Below are positions 24,901 to 33,303 of a stretch of 64,000 nt of DNA, one piece after another (within the stretch, counting starts at the first letter, position 1; every line of letters starts with the position of its first letter). The notes under the pieces are model-generated. The model saw only the letters and a list, made by a program, of their open reading frames with translations, was not told the origin of the DNA and ran no database searches. Location: assembly GCF_003955715.1 (NCBI RefSeq), contig NZ_CP034463.1, forward strand, positions 6,138,001 through 6,202,000. The letters run 5' to 3'. Both the position numbers and the translations under genes were made by a program. This DNA is from Streptomyces aquilus (GTDB lineage Bacteria; Actinomycetota; Actinomycetes; Streptomycetales; Streptomycetaceae).

Positions 24901-26465
24901 GACTGACGTCGGCGTACGACGCGGTGGGCCGCCGCGTGGAGCGGGTGACGCCGACCGGGGTTCGCGCAACCTACGACCGTGACGCCCTCGGCCGTACCAG
25001 GCGCCTGAGCAGTTCCGGCCACACCGTCGACTTCGCCCATGACCCGGCCGGGCAGGAGACGGCGCGTTTGATCGACGACGCTCTGCGCCTCGACCAGGTC
25101 TGGGACTCGACAGGGCGGTCCGTGGGCCAGCACTGGACGGCGGCCGGTAGGCCGGTACAGAGCCGCACCTACGAGTACGGCCCGCATCGCCATCTCGTCC
25201 GACTTCAGGACGCCTTCGACGGCCTGGTGGACCTGGACGTCGACGCGATGGGGCGCATCCGCGGAGTCGAAGCCGAGGGCCGCTCGGAGAGTTACACGTA
25301 CGACTCGGCCGGGCAGATCTCGGCGGCGTCCTGGTCGGGCTACCGAGGCGTCGAAGAGGCCGCGGGGGAACGCTCGTACTCCGGCATGCGGCTGGATCAC
25401 GCGGGTGCCGTGCGCTACACATACGACCCGGCAGGGCGCGTGGTGGAGCGGCGCAGGACGAGGCTGTCCCGCAAGCCCGACGTATGGCGTTATTCCTGGG
25501 ACGCGGAAGACCGGCTGACATCAGTGGTCACGCCGGACGGCAAGGTGTGGCGTTACGTCTACGATCCCCTCGGTCGTCGTATCGCGAAGGAACGGCTTGC
25601 CGACGACGGTTGCACCATCGTGGAGAGGACCGACTTCACCTGGGACGGCCCGACCCTTGTCGAGCAGACCGCCGTCGGCCCCGAAATGCCGCATCCGGTC
25701 ACCCTCACCTGGGAGTACGACGGGCTGCGGCCGATCACCCAGACCGAGCGGCTGACCGACTCAGCGACGCAGGAGGAGATCGACTCCAGGTTCTTCGCGG
25801 TCGTCACCGATCTGATCGGAACGCCCACCGAACTGGTCGCCCCACAGGGCGACGTGGCCTGGCGGGCCCGGCGCACGGTGTGGGGGGCCACGGCTTGGCC
25901 CAAGCAGAGCAGTGCGTACACGCCGCTGAGGTTCCCAGGTCAGTACCACGATCTGGAATCGGCCCTGCACTACAACTATCACCGGCACTACGACCCTGAG
26001 ACCGCCCGTTACACCACGCTCGACCCGCTCGGCCTGAGTCCCGCTCCGAACCCGTACGGGTACGTGACCAACCCGTGGCGGCAGATCGATCCCTTCGGCC
26101 TCATGTCCTGCGACGAGGACATGGTGACGCTCTATCACGGGTCGCGTAACTGGAGCGGGGACGAATTCTCGCTGGGGCGTTCCAATGACCTCCAGCGCGA
26201 ATACACTCCGGACGCCGGTGTCTACCTGACGGACGATTTCAACAGGGCTGCCACACAGTACGCCGGACCCGAGGGCGTGGTGGTGCGCACAGAAGTGCCC
26301 CGTTCATTCGCGGACTCGGTCCTGCGGGAACACAGCGGCCCTGCCGGACGGCAGCCGGAGTATTTCGTGGACACCGAGGAAGGCGTGAACATCTTGAATG
26401 CCGGGTCGCCCAGGGCCCTGCCGCAGCGAGATGCGATCATCCAGCACATGATGGGCCAGTTCTAG
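21930..26465 (+). CDS. T7SS-type RHS/YD-repeat polymorphic toxin with ART-like C-terminus
   Basis: 1511 residues. The leader domain (about 1-240) is helical with GDPDRIKILARTL and WAGKSAEVFKDEF, like the protein at 2179-3537. A hydrophobic segment at about 247-295 follows. DUF6531-type entry CGDPVDVATGEVFLSETDI is near 365, then YD repeats (Y-D, R-L, G-R) to about 1360, and the RHS core end DPLGL...NPYGY...QIDPFGL near 1365-1390. The last ~119 residues are the variable tip: TLYHGSRNW, AGVYLTDDFNRAATQYA and a Glu-rich stretch suggest an H-Y-E ADP-ribosyltransferase fold (inference). The adjacent 26507 gene is a plausible immunity protein. RHS shells enclose the toxin until release. Confidence 0.9.
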   Translation: MAGHRPTDWHVLDLDKDPTPGDPDRIKILARTLHDFADDVSDALRLVNGMAGEDTLLEWAGKSAEVFKDEFGDVPKNLKKLKKSYELCGDALADFWPKLERAQALADRALAKGREAQSDLSSANSRLASADSWVTRANKEADKYKDDPTGSKSGGDKPDEGKVRAATRDAQHAKSAQTSAQTDVNNAQGALAAAKKMAEDARKMREEAAHTAKTKIDEASDAGIQNRSWWEEVGDWFTDNWDNIVAVCKIVVAVVGVIAMIIGGPILGAIVLIAALVVLADTLYKYSKGQASLWDVGLAALDCIPGMKGLTTLGGLAKGMKTFGKLGLKGMAQGVKGLGKSAKTAVADGAKGAYSRLKSKITGCGDPVDVATGEVFLSETDISLPGTLPLEFTRRLTSGYRCGWWFGPTWASTLDQRLEIDDDETVFVTEDGMLLVYRNADAVTGPWLPVNGPRMPLLRLDDGNYLLEDPFTGRSRRFRAPTSDGTAAIAEITDRNGNSISFEYDESGIPLAVRHSGGYVLTVATEDGRVTELKLAGAADDGSDVTIRRYGYTEGNLAEVVNSSGLALKFTYDERLRLTSWTDRNGVRYKYTYDDLNRCVSQTGAHGYLGGTFAYEGADPVWSDASITTYTSADGEVTRFVVNDHSQVVATIDPLGGVARSTYDEHHHLLSRTDPLGNTTCYENDDLGRPVRVSLPDGGAATAQYNALHLPTRIVQPDGGVWEHCYDERGNRVSTTDPNGALTRFAYDERGALVSVTDPLGATTRVKCNPAGLRISTVSALGDQATRSYDPFGRLSRVTDPLGNTTSLLWTVDGRVSRIVAPDGSQETWTYDGEGNCTSHSASGGARTTFEYGPFDLLTAQTGPDGARYEFAYDSSLRMTQVTNPLGLRWRYAYDSAGRLVAETDFDDRCTVYERDRAGRLERKVNQAGQSVGYAYDSMGRLLARTTGDETTRYAYDAMGRLIRAESPDCDLRLERDSLGRTVGEHVNGRRLTSAYDAVGRRVERVTPTGVRATYDRDALGRTRRLSSSGHTVDFAHDPAGQETARLIDDALRLDQVWDSTGRSVGQHWTAAGRPVQSRTYEYGPHRHLVRLQDAFDGLVDLDVDAMGRIRGVEAEGRSESYTYDSAGQISAASWSGYRGVEEAAGERSYSGMRLDHAGAVRYTYDPAGRVVERRRTRLSRKPDVWRYSWDAEDRLTSVVTPDGKVWRYVYDPLGRRIAKERLADDGCTIVERTDFTWDGPTLVEQTAVGPEMPHPVTLTWEYDGLRPITQTERLTDSATQEEIDSRFFAVVTDLIGTPTELVAPQGDVAWRARRTVWGATAWPKQSSAYTPLRFPGQYHDLESALHYNYHRHYDPETARYTTLDPLGLSPAPNPYGYVTNPWRQIDPFGLMSCDEDMVTLYHGSRNWSGDEFSLGRSNDLQREYTPDAGVYLTDDFNRAATQYAGPEGVVVRTEVPRSFADSVLREHSGPAGRQPEYFVDTEEGVNILNAGSPRALPQRDAIIQHMMGQF

Positions 26466-26506
26466 TTTCCCTGGATTGAAAGTTCGAAGTTGTGAGGCGG
26501 ATCGAC

Positions 26507-27160
26507 ATGTCCGAGCAGATCACTCCCATCCCGGAGGACAGGCTCGCACGAGCAGTCTTCGGGCCGCTGGGAGGCGTGGTGGAGGTCGGCGCTGTCAACT
26601 CCACCGGCACCTGGGAGCTCTCCAAGGTTTCGGTGGGCGACTTTCTGACGCGCCGACAGCCTGATGTGGAAAGACTGCTCGATGGAATCCGCTCGGTCTG
26701 CCGGTTCAGCGACGCGGCCATGGCGATCGTCGACGAGCTGGGCCGATTCCGTGATCACGAGGTGCCCGCGGCGTTCCTGCTGCTGTGGTCCGCCGGCGTC
26801 ACGGGAGTTCCACAGCCCCTTGAACGCCTCGAAGAGCCCGCTGTGGTGAGGCGCATGTGCCGCATGGCGGCGGACCTGCAACTGACGTATTTCTTGCAGG
26901 CTCTGATCACAGCCGCCATCGCGGCCGGCACGGAGGCCAGGCAAGGGGCGGCTCGGATCGCTGAAGTGCTGCGAATCGCGTCCGAGTTGGCCTGCCCGAC
27001 GAGCCGAACCATGCCAACGGACATTTTCAGGATGTGGCGGGTCTCCTGCTTGCCGGACATTCTCCGTCCGGACTCGGATGCACCGGAATACGGCAAAGCG
27101 GGTTTCCGAGCTTACGATCAGTGGCTGGAAGAGCTGCTGGCGGCTGATGATCGGGCATGA
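26507..27160 (+). CDS. Candidate immunity protein to the RHS toxin
   Basis: 217 residues from ATG 26507, which has GGCGG six bases upstream; an in-frame GTG at 26492 has none. Mostly helical with no signal peptide or membrane helix: VERLLDGIRSVCRFSDAAMAIVDEL, AAFLLLWSAGV, LQALITAAIAAGTEA. It lies 41 bases behind the toxin tip, the standard position of a cognate immunity gene. The family is not recognised, so the assignment rests on position, size and solubility. Confidence 0.6.
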   Translation: MSEQITPIPEDRLARAVFGPLGGVVEVGAVNSTGTWELSKVSVGDFLTRRQPDVERLLDGIRSVCRFSDAAMAIVDELGRFRDHEVPAAFLLLWSAGVTGVPQPLERLEEPAVVRRMCRMAADLQLTYFLQALITAAIAAGTEARQGAARIAEVLRIASELACPTSRTMPTDIFRMWRVSCLPDILRPDSDAPEYGKAGFRAYDQWLEELLAADDRA

Positions 27161-27177
27161 CGAATCGAGGTGTCCGC

Positions 27178-28203
27178 TCACCGGGAATCGACGTGCTGCC
27201 AATCGAGAGCCGTGATCCGCGCGGCCGTCGGCGTCAGTTCGGCCATGCCCTTCCCCTCGAACCGGTCGGTGATCAGATCGCCCCTGGCGGCGCCGAGAGC
27301 CGACTGTTCCTCGCTGGGTACGAGTGAACGGCTGGAGCGGTAGGCCTCCTTCAGCAGGATTTCCTGGGTGTGCGCAAGCGGGAAGAGGGCGAGGACCCCG
27401 CCGTCTGCGGTCCGCAGCGCGTACACGCTCGGGTCGGCGGGGGGCTTGGTGAAGAACTTCTTGGTAGCAATGCCGTCGGCCGTGCCGTTGGTGCTGCTGT
27501 CCTTGTAGGTCTTCAGAGCCTGCTTGACCAGTGTCGTGGAGGCGAGGTTCTTGCCCGCCTTCGCGCCCCCGGTCTCAAGGAGGTCCTCGTAAGCTGCGCC
27601 CACGTCGGGCGGGGCGAACTTGCCGACCTTCGTACCGGGGTTCACGGCTTCGGCGAGGCCGTTCTTGTCGAGAGCGGGCTCGGGCAACGCCTCTCCGTCC
27701 TCGGCCCACACGGTCAGCACCAACTTGTAGGCGCTGTCCACCTTGTCGAAGACCATGAACGACGAGTTGTGCCCGGTGTCGCTCGACTTGGCCTGGACCG
27801 CGAACCACGTGGCCGTGCCCTTCGCCGGGATCACGTACCGCCGGTCCTGGTAGGTGAACGGGGAGCGGTAGGCCTTCTGGTCCTTCTTCGAGAGGGTCGC
27901 GATGAGGGTGTAGCTCGCCTTGTCCATGGCGTAGAGCTGGCCGGCCTCGACCGTGCCCAGAAGCTCCTTGTCGAGCGCCGCGTTGGCCTTGTTGTTGACC
28001 TTCTCGTAGTGGTCGACCACCGAGGCGGCGGCCTTCGCGGTCAGTACGCCCTGAGGCGCGGCGGCGCTCGCGGAGGCGTCGCCGTTCGCGCCGTCGGCGC
28101 TCGCACCGCCGCCGCATGCGGTGAGGGTGACCACGGCGACCGCGGTGGCCATGCCGAGCGCGGGGTTGGTCCAGGGGCGGGTGCGGTACGACGACGGCGT
28201 CAT
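27178..28203 (-). CDS. Lipoprotein of unknown function
   Basis: 341 residues from ATG 28203, preceded by GAGGAGAAGAG. The lipobox is TLTACGGG near residue 30, followed by an Ala/Ser/Gly tether. The mature part has VVDHYEKVNNKANAALDKELLGTVEAGQLY, a segment typical of a helix leading into beta sheet. Strands follow (RRYVIPAKGTATWFAVQA, SSFMVFDKVDSAYKLVLTV), and a second half repeats a lysine-rich helix plus strands. The first half recalls tandem NTF2-like domains, which I cannot confirm. It lies 49 bases after the CWY protein (copy 2), probably in the same operon. Confidence 0.75.
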   Translation of the reverse strand: MTPSSYRTRPWTNPALGMATAVAVVTLTACGGGASADGANGDASASAAAPQGVLTAKAAASVVDHYEKVNNKANAALDKELLGTVEAGQLYAMDKASYTLIATLSKKDQKAYRSPFTYQDRRYVIPAKGTATWFAVQAKSSDTGHNSSFMVFDKVDSAYKLVLTVWAEDGEALPEPALDKNGLAEAVNPGTKVGKFAPPDVGAAYEDLLETGGAKAGKNLASTTLVKQALKTYKDSSTNGTADGIATKKFFTKPPADPSVYALRTADGGVLALFPLAHTQEILLKEAYRSSRSLVPSEEQSALGAARGDLITDRFEGKGMAELTPTAARITALDWQHVDSR

Positions 28204-28252
28204 CGAGGGTCTCTTCTCCTCAGGGTGTGGGGCACGGCCGGTTTCTGAAAGG

Positions 28253-29326
28253 TCAGCGGTTGATCGCCTGGATCTCCTGGACGTTCATGTCCTGCGTCGT
28301 CTCGAACGTGCCGTCCGGCAGATCGCCGCCGGTGCCGTCCGAGCCCTCCCAGGTGATCTGCCAGGTCACGGACGCGGAGAGCTGGTACGGCGTGCCGTTC
28401 GTGGCCTTCAGGTAACGGATGCCGCAGGGCGGGGTCTTGTCGGCGTCGCCCGTGGAGTACGGGGTGCCGATCGAGCCGTCCGCGTTGATCTCGCAGTCGC
28501 CGGAGGCGGGGAAGGTCTGGGCGTCCTCCGTGCCGGGGTTCAGATGCAGGGCGATCGGCTTCGCCGTCGTCTCCGCCCACAGGCCCGTGTTCGGGAGCTC
28601 GGCGCGGACCTTGACTTCCTGGAAGGTGCCCTTGTCCAGCCAGACCCAAGTGGGCAGGTTCACCGTGGACTTGGTGGCCGGCTTCAGCTCGATCTCGGTG
28701 TCGGGAACCTGCACCCTGTTGTAGGCGTAGTCCGCCAGTGTCTCGGGGGTCGGCGCGTGGGCGATCTTCGGGATCTGGCCTGCCGGCTGCCAGAACATGA
28801 TGCGGGTGCAGTCCCAGGAGTCCGGGTCGGAGATGTCCGGGGCCACGCTGCGCCAGAAGTAGCCGTCCTGGCCGAGGTTGTAGTTCTTGTAGCCCTCGAC
28901 CGACTTCCCCTCCTCGAAGTAGTTGATCGTGGACTTCTCGTCCCGGTAGTAGTCCGTCCAAAGTTCCTTGCCGGCCCAGTACTCGTGGATGCCGACGTCC
29001 CCGACACCGGTGTTCTCCGAGAAGTCCTTCAGTGACGCGGGTGTGAAGACCGGCTCGTACCAGCACGCCGGCGGCTTCCAGTTGACGTCCACGGAGGAGA
29101 CCGCACCACGTTTGCCGCCCTTGGGGCCGCTGACCTGGGTGACCTTGATACGGGACTGGCCGGCGGAGGCCAACAGGGTCTTCCCGTCGGCGCTGCTCTC
29201 AGTGGTGTCGTGACCGCCGGGCACGGGCTTGGCGGCGGACGCGGCGCCCGCACCCCAGACGAGGACTCCCGCGGTAAGGGCCAGAACTACCGAGCCCGCT
29301 CGCCGCAATGAGATCACCCCGCGCAT
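28253..29326 (-). CDS. Secreted four-cysteine protein, CWY/NLPTW family (copy 2)
   Basis: 357 residues from ATG 29326, with AAGGAGAAGG upstream. GTG 29317 overlaps the lipoprotein stop as GTGA exactly like copy 1 and is an equally good start (354 residues). The signal peptide ends AASA before Ala-Lys-Pro. It shares PPACWY, NLPTWVWLDK, DAQTFPASGDC, ADGSIGTPY, TPPCGIRYL and the C-terminal VQEIQAINR with 3985-5070, including four cysteines at equivalent places. The middle differs most (acidic/aromatic stretch around residues 105-170). It is surface-exposed or free outside the cell. No known family recognised. Confidence 0.82.
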   Translation of the reverse strand: MRGVISLRRAGSVVLALTAGVLVWGAGAASAAKPVPGGHDTTESSADGKTLLASAGQSRIKVTQVSGPKGGKRGAVSSVDVNWKPPACWYEPVFTPASLKDFSENTGVGDVGIHEYWAGKELWTDYYRDEKSTINYFEEGKSVEGYKNYNLGQDGYFWRSVAPDISDPDSWDCTRIMFWQPAGQIPKIAHAPTPETLADYAYNRVQVPDTEIELKPATKSTVNLPTWVWLDKGTFQEVKVRAELPNTGLWAETTAKPIALHLNPGTEDAQTFPASGDCEINADGSIGTPYSTGDADKTPPCGIRYLKATNGTPYQLSASVTWQITWEGSDGTGGDLPDGTFETTQDMNVQEIQAINR

Positions 29327-29982
29327 TCCGTCGCCTTCTCCTTCACGGTGATCTGCTGGGCGCGCCACACCTGCGAGCCCTTCGGAAAGGCCATGAGGAG
29401 GTCGAACTTGAGGAAGTCGTTGGAGCTTCCCTCGGTCTTCAGGACCTTTCCGCTCTGCACTTCCTTGCCGTAGACCCTGGACTGGTCCTCGCAGAAAGCC
29501 ACGCGCACGAGCTTCACCGACTTCGAGTCGCCTGCCGCGCTGGTCTCCGCCCGGAAGTAGCGGTCCGTGCCCGTGAGCGTCCAGCCGCCCTTCACGTAAT
29601 CCTTGATCTGGGTGTTCGCGTACCTGGCGGCGTCCCCGGCGGAGTAGTACTGATAGGCGGGGTCGGAGGGGTTCTGCTCCGTGATGCCGTGGTTGAGCGC
29701 TCGGATGTAGTTCTCCGCATCGGCGAGGGCTGCGGCGTTGTCCGCGTTCGAAGGCTTCTCGAAGTCGAAGACAAGCTCCAAATCCTTCGGAAGACTCACA
29801 TCCGGTCTGTCCGCCGCAGGCGACGCCGACACGGAAGCCGAAGCCGACGGACTCCCCGCCCCCGTATCCGCCCCCTTGATGTCATCCGACGACGAATCCC
29901 CACCCCCACCGCACGCGGAGAGCAGAAGCGCCGCCATCGTGGCGAACGCGGCGGCGGTGACGGGCAGGGTGCGGCGGGCCAC
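29314..29982 (-). CDS. Lipoprotein with NTF2-like pattern, partner of CWY copy 2
   Basis: 222 residues from GTG 29982, which follows GGGGGAG; the open frame extends about 100 codons further upstream but that part has no signal-peptide character. Lipobox LLSAC, then an acidic Ser/Ala tether. VSLPKDLELVFDFEKP, ENYIRALNHG, VRVAFCEDQSRVYGKE, SGKVLK and a Cys near the C-terminus match the tandem lipoproteins at 5067-6617. Its stop codon overlaps the possible GTG start of the CWY protein, conserving the module architecture. Confidence 0.8.
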   Translation of the reverse strand: MARRTLPVTAAAFATMAALLLSACGGGGDSSSDDIKGADTGAGSPSASASVSASPAADRPDVSLPKDLELVFDFEKPSNADNAAALADAENYIRALNHGITEQNPSDPAYQYYSAGDAARYANTQIKDYVKGGWTLTGTDRYFRAETSAAGDSKSVKLVRVAFCEDQSRVYGKEVQSGKVLKTEGSSNDFLKFDLLMAFPKGSQVWRAQQITVKEKATECAG

Positions 29983-30309
29983 GATGGATCTCCCCCGAGG
30001 TTCGGCGTGTGCAATAGACAACGAAGCTATCAGGGGCGGGTAATGCACCCCTGTGGGGCTGCGGGGGATTGTGTGGGGAACGTGAGGGTGTCGCGTGGCA
30101 GTCGCGAACGGTGCACATGGCTCAGGGGGTGAAAGCAGGGCAACTCCGGCCTGTCCGGCAGGTCGTGAGGAACTGTGCGGGGAGCGCGAGCGGGGTTTTC
30201 CACAGGGCCTGCCCGCTCTTCGACGCCGTACATAAGATCTCTGTACGCTCAGTGCACTCTCGTACTCCCTCGTATCCACCTCCTCCTCACACGACCCAGG
30301 ACGCCCGCC
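29983..30309. other. Divergent intergenic region before the LysM/BTAD gene
   Basis: This 327-base gap lies between the lipoprotein start at 29982 (minus) and 30310 (plus). It contains CATAAGAT at 30231-30238, a -10-like box that is also found before the nuo operon, but no convincing -35. I see no tRNA or small gene. Confidence 0.4.
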
Positions 30310-33303
30310 ATGGCACGACGCCGCAGCTCAAGCTCGTCAAGCTCGACGGGAAACACCACCACCTCGGCCACGCCGCGCAACCGGACCCCGCAGCCCGTGC
30401 GGATCCGGCGGCGTACGTTCGGGGACTTCGTGAAGGCGTTCTTCGCGTTCGTCGCGCTCGCCGTCCTGGTCGTCGGAGTCCCTGGCGCGCTCGCCATGAC
30501 GGTCGGGTGGCCGTTGCCGAGCGGGATGCCGAAGCTGGAGTGGCTGCAGAACGAGATCACCGTCGGCACCTTCCTCCACATCCTCACCGTCATCGTCTGG
30601 CTCGCCTGGGCGCAGTTCACCGCCTGTGTGCTCGTGGAGATAAAGGCCGCCGTCTCGGGAGTCGGGGTACCGGGGCGCGTCCCGGGCGCCGGGCCCAGTC
30701 AGATCCTCGCCCGGCAGCTCGTCGCCGCACTGCTCCTCGTCGGCGCCACGGCCGCCAGCCTCACGCCGGGGCTGTCGCAGATCGGGCAGCACAGCCTCGA
30801 CGGCAACCAGCGCGGTACCGTCGCCGCCGCCCAGCAGACCCCCGGCCTCTTCGCCCAGCAGCAGGAGCAGGCGGCCAGCACCGCCGCCGCCCTCGCCGAG
30901 CAGGCCTCCCAGGCCGCCGCCCACGCGGACGCGCAAGGCGGCAGCACCGCCAAGTCCGACGACACGAAGTACTACCGGATCCAGCCCCCCGAGGGCCGGC
31001 ACCACGACTCCCTCTGGGAGATCGCCGAGCGCCACCTCGGCGACGGCCGCCGGTACAAGGAGATCTTCGAGCTCAACAAGGACCGTGTGCAGCCCGACGG
31101 CTCCAAGCTGTCCGAGGCCAGCCTCATCCGCCCCGGCTGGATCATGGAGATGCCGGGCGACGCGCGCGGCGGCGACCTCGTCGAGATGCCCGAGGCCGCC
31201 GGTGGCTCCGCCGCCCAGCAGCAGATCCACGACTACGGCAAGACCGGCGACCACGCGCAAGGCGGCGGCCACCAGCAGGGCGGCGACCACGCACAGGGCA
31301 GCGGCGGCGGTACCGGCGCCTCCCAGGTCTCCCTCCCCGAACAGCGCCCCGCCCCCGACCAGCAGCCCAGCCACGAGCAGCACCAGCAGGCCGCTTCCTC
31401 CAGCGAGGAATCCTCCTTCGGCCTCCCGCAGGCCCTCATCGGAGCCCCCCTCCTCGCCGCCGGCCTCCTCGGCGCCCTCGGCCGGCGTCGCCGGCAGGCC
31501 CTGTGGCAGTCGGCGTTCGGTGCCGTCGGCGGGCGGCGCGGCATGGAGCCGCCCACGCCGACCGGGGACGCCGCCGACGCGCAGGACGCCCTTCTCGTGG
31601 GCGCCGATCCCGAAGGCGTACGCCTGCTCGACCGTTCCCTGCGCGGACTCGCCGCGTCCCTCGGTGCCGAGTCCCGCCCGCTGCCCACCGCGTACGCGGC
31701 CTGGCTCAGCGGCAACGGCGACCTCCACCTCCAGCTCGCCCAGCCGTCCGGGAACCCGCCCGCGCCCTGGCAGCTCGGACAGGACCAGACGTTCTGGATG
31801 CTCGCCCGCACCGACGCCGAGCGGTACGAGGACGTCGACGCCGCCGCCCCGTACCCGGGCCTGGTCAGCCTCGGCACCATGGACGACTCCCGGCTGCTGC
31901 TGAACCTGGAATCGGTGCCCGGCCTCGTCTCCCTCTCCGGCAGCGAGGCCGACCGCGCCGCCGTCTTCGCCTCCGTCGCCGCCGAACTCGCCACCAACGG
32001 CTGGTCGGACCGCATGACCATCACCCTCGTCGGCTTCGGCGAGGACCTCACGCCGCTCGCTCCCAACCGGCTCCGCCACCTCGACAGCGTCGACGACCTG
32101 ATCGAGACGATGGACGCCGAGACCCGGCAGCGGCGGGGGGCCTTGGGCGCCGCCGGTCATGACTCGGTCCTCACCGGGCGCACCGGGCCCGCCCAGCACA
32201 CCCGTTGGGCCCCGCACCTCGTCCTCCTCGCCGCCGAGCCGTCCGCCGACGACGCGATGAAGCTCGCCGAACTCGCCGCCGACGCCAGCCGCCTCGGCAT
32301 CGGCTACCTCGTCGGCACCGAGAGCGGCGATCTGCCCGGCGCCGCCTGGGAGATGGAGGTCACCGGCGAGGGCAAGCTGCTCGCCCCGCTGCTCGGCCTC
32401 GAACTCGACGCCCAGCTGCTGCCCGTGCCGTTGCAGCGCGCGGTCGTCGAGCTGTTCGTCGAGTCCGACCCCGAGCGCGAACCGCAGGGACCGGCCACCG
32501 CGCCGCCGTTCCTCGTCGACATCAGCGAGCAGGGGCGGCCCGCTGTGTACGCGCGCCTCGTGGGGCCGTACGAGATCATCGGTCTCGACACCCCGGACGG
32601 CGACCGGAGCGCCCTCCTCCACGAGGCGCTCGCCCTGCTGCTCCTGCACCGTGAGGGCGTCCACCCGCGCGTGCTGTCCTCGGCGCTGTGGCCGCGCGGT
32701 GTCACCGACGACGTCCGCGAGGCCCTGCTCGACCGGCTGCGCGCCTGGCTCGGCACCGACCCCGACGGCAGCCCGCGCCTGAAGGCCGACTCCACCGGAC
32801 GGCTCACGCTCGCCAAGTCCGTCGTCTCGGACCTCGACGTACTGCGCTCGCTCTACCACGAGGCCACGCAGGGACGCGGCGTCGACAGCCGGGTCGTGCG
32901 CGGCCGGCTGCTCACCGACGCGCTCGTGCTGGTGCGCGGTCCGCTCCTCGCCGACCGGCCCGAGGGACGCTACCGCTGGCTCACCCACGAGATCATCGAC
33001 GCCCAACTCCCGCTGCTGGTCGCGGACATCGGCCTCGCGCTCTCCGAGTTCCACCTGGTCAAGGACCGCGCGGAGAAGGCCATCGAGGCGCTGAACGCGG
33101 CCCTCAACTCCGCGCCGGGCGACGAGCGCCTCTGGCACGAACTGCTCCGCGCCACCCACGCCACCGGCGACACCGCCCGTCTCCAGGCCCTCGCCGCGGA
33201 CCTGATCTCCCGCAGCGGCGCCCGCGGGCTGCCGCCGCGCACCGAAGCGCTGCTCGACGAGCTGCTGCCGACGTGGCGCGACGGCGTCGCGGCCGTGGGA
33301 TGA
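30310..33303 (+). CDS. Large membrane protein with LysM and BTAD/winged-helix domains
   Basis: 997 residues from ATG 30310. A Ser/Arg-rich start is followed by membrane helices near 40-65, 84-110 and 132-155. A LysM-like domain spans about 221-282 (YYRIQPPEG, SLWEIAERHLGDGRRYKEIFELNKD, IRPGWIMEMP). A Gln/His/Gly-rich linker and another helix near 372-392 come next. The large C-terminal part includes a winged-helix-like segment (about 753-840) and a BTAD/TPR end with YHEATQ, AIEALNAALNSAPGDERLWHELLRATHATGD. BTAD normally occurs in SARP-type regulators; tethering to the membrane with LysM suggests a wall-sensing partner of the Tad system. It overlaps the prepilin peptidase gene by 4 bases. Confidence 0.85.
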   Translation: MARRRSSSSSSSTGNTTTSATPRNRTPQPVRIRRRTFGDFVKAFFAFVALAVLVVGVPGALAMTVGWPLPSGMPKLEWLQNEITVGTFLHILTVIVWLAWAQFTACVLVEIKAAVSGVGVPGRVPGAGPSQILARQLVAALLLVGATAASLTPGLSQIGQHSLDGNQRGTVAAAQQTPGLFAQQQEQAASTAAALAEQASQAAAHADAQGGSTAKSDDTKYYRIQPPEGRHHDSLWEIAERHLGDGRRYKEIFELNKDRVQPDGSKLSEASLIRPGWIMEMPGDARGGDLVEMPEAAGGSAAQQQIHDYGKTGDHAQGGGHQQGGDHAQGSGGGTGASQVSLPEQRPAPDQQPSHEQHQQAASSSEESSFGLPQALIGAPLLAAGLLGALGRRRRQALWQSAFGAVGGRRGMEPPTPTGDAADAQDALLVGADPEGVRLLDRSLRGLAASLGAESRPLPTAYAAWLSGNGDLHLQLAQPSGNPPAPWQLGQDQTFWMLARTDAERYEDVDAAAPYPGLVSLGTMDDSRLLLNLESVPGLVSLSGSEADRAAVFASVAAELATNGWSDRMTITLVGFGEDLTPLAPNRLRHLDSVDDLIETMDAETRQRRGALGAAGHDSVLTGRTGPAQHTRWAPHLVLLAAEPSADDAMKLAELAADASRLGIGYLVGTESGDLPGAAWEMEVTGEGKLLAPLLGLELDAQLLPVPLQRAVVELFVESDPEREPQGPATAPPFLVDISEQGRPAVYARLVGPYEIIGLDTPDGDRSALLHEALALLLLHREGVHPRVLSSALWPRGVTDDVREALLDRLRAWLGTDPDGSPRLKADSTGRLTLAKSVVSDLDVLRSLYHEATQGRGVDSRVVRGRLLTDALVLVRGPLLADRPEGRYRWLTHEIIDAQLPLLVADIGLALSEFHLVKDRAEKAIEALNAALNSAPGDERLWHELLRATHATGDTARLQALAADLISRSGARGLPPRTEALLDELLPTWRDGVAAVG

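Noticed and set aside
29983..30279. Extended N-terminus of the lipoprotein at 29314-29982
   Set aside because: Starting upstream would bury the signal peptide; GTG 29982 has a good ribosome site and matches the paralogues.
19588..30309. A complete ESX/type VII secretion machine
   Set aside because: Only WXG100 and substrate-like genes are visible; no EccC ATPase, EccB/D/E membrane subunits or mycosin protease occur in the window.
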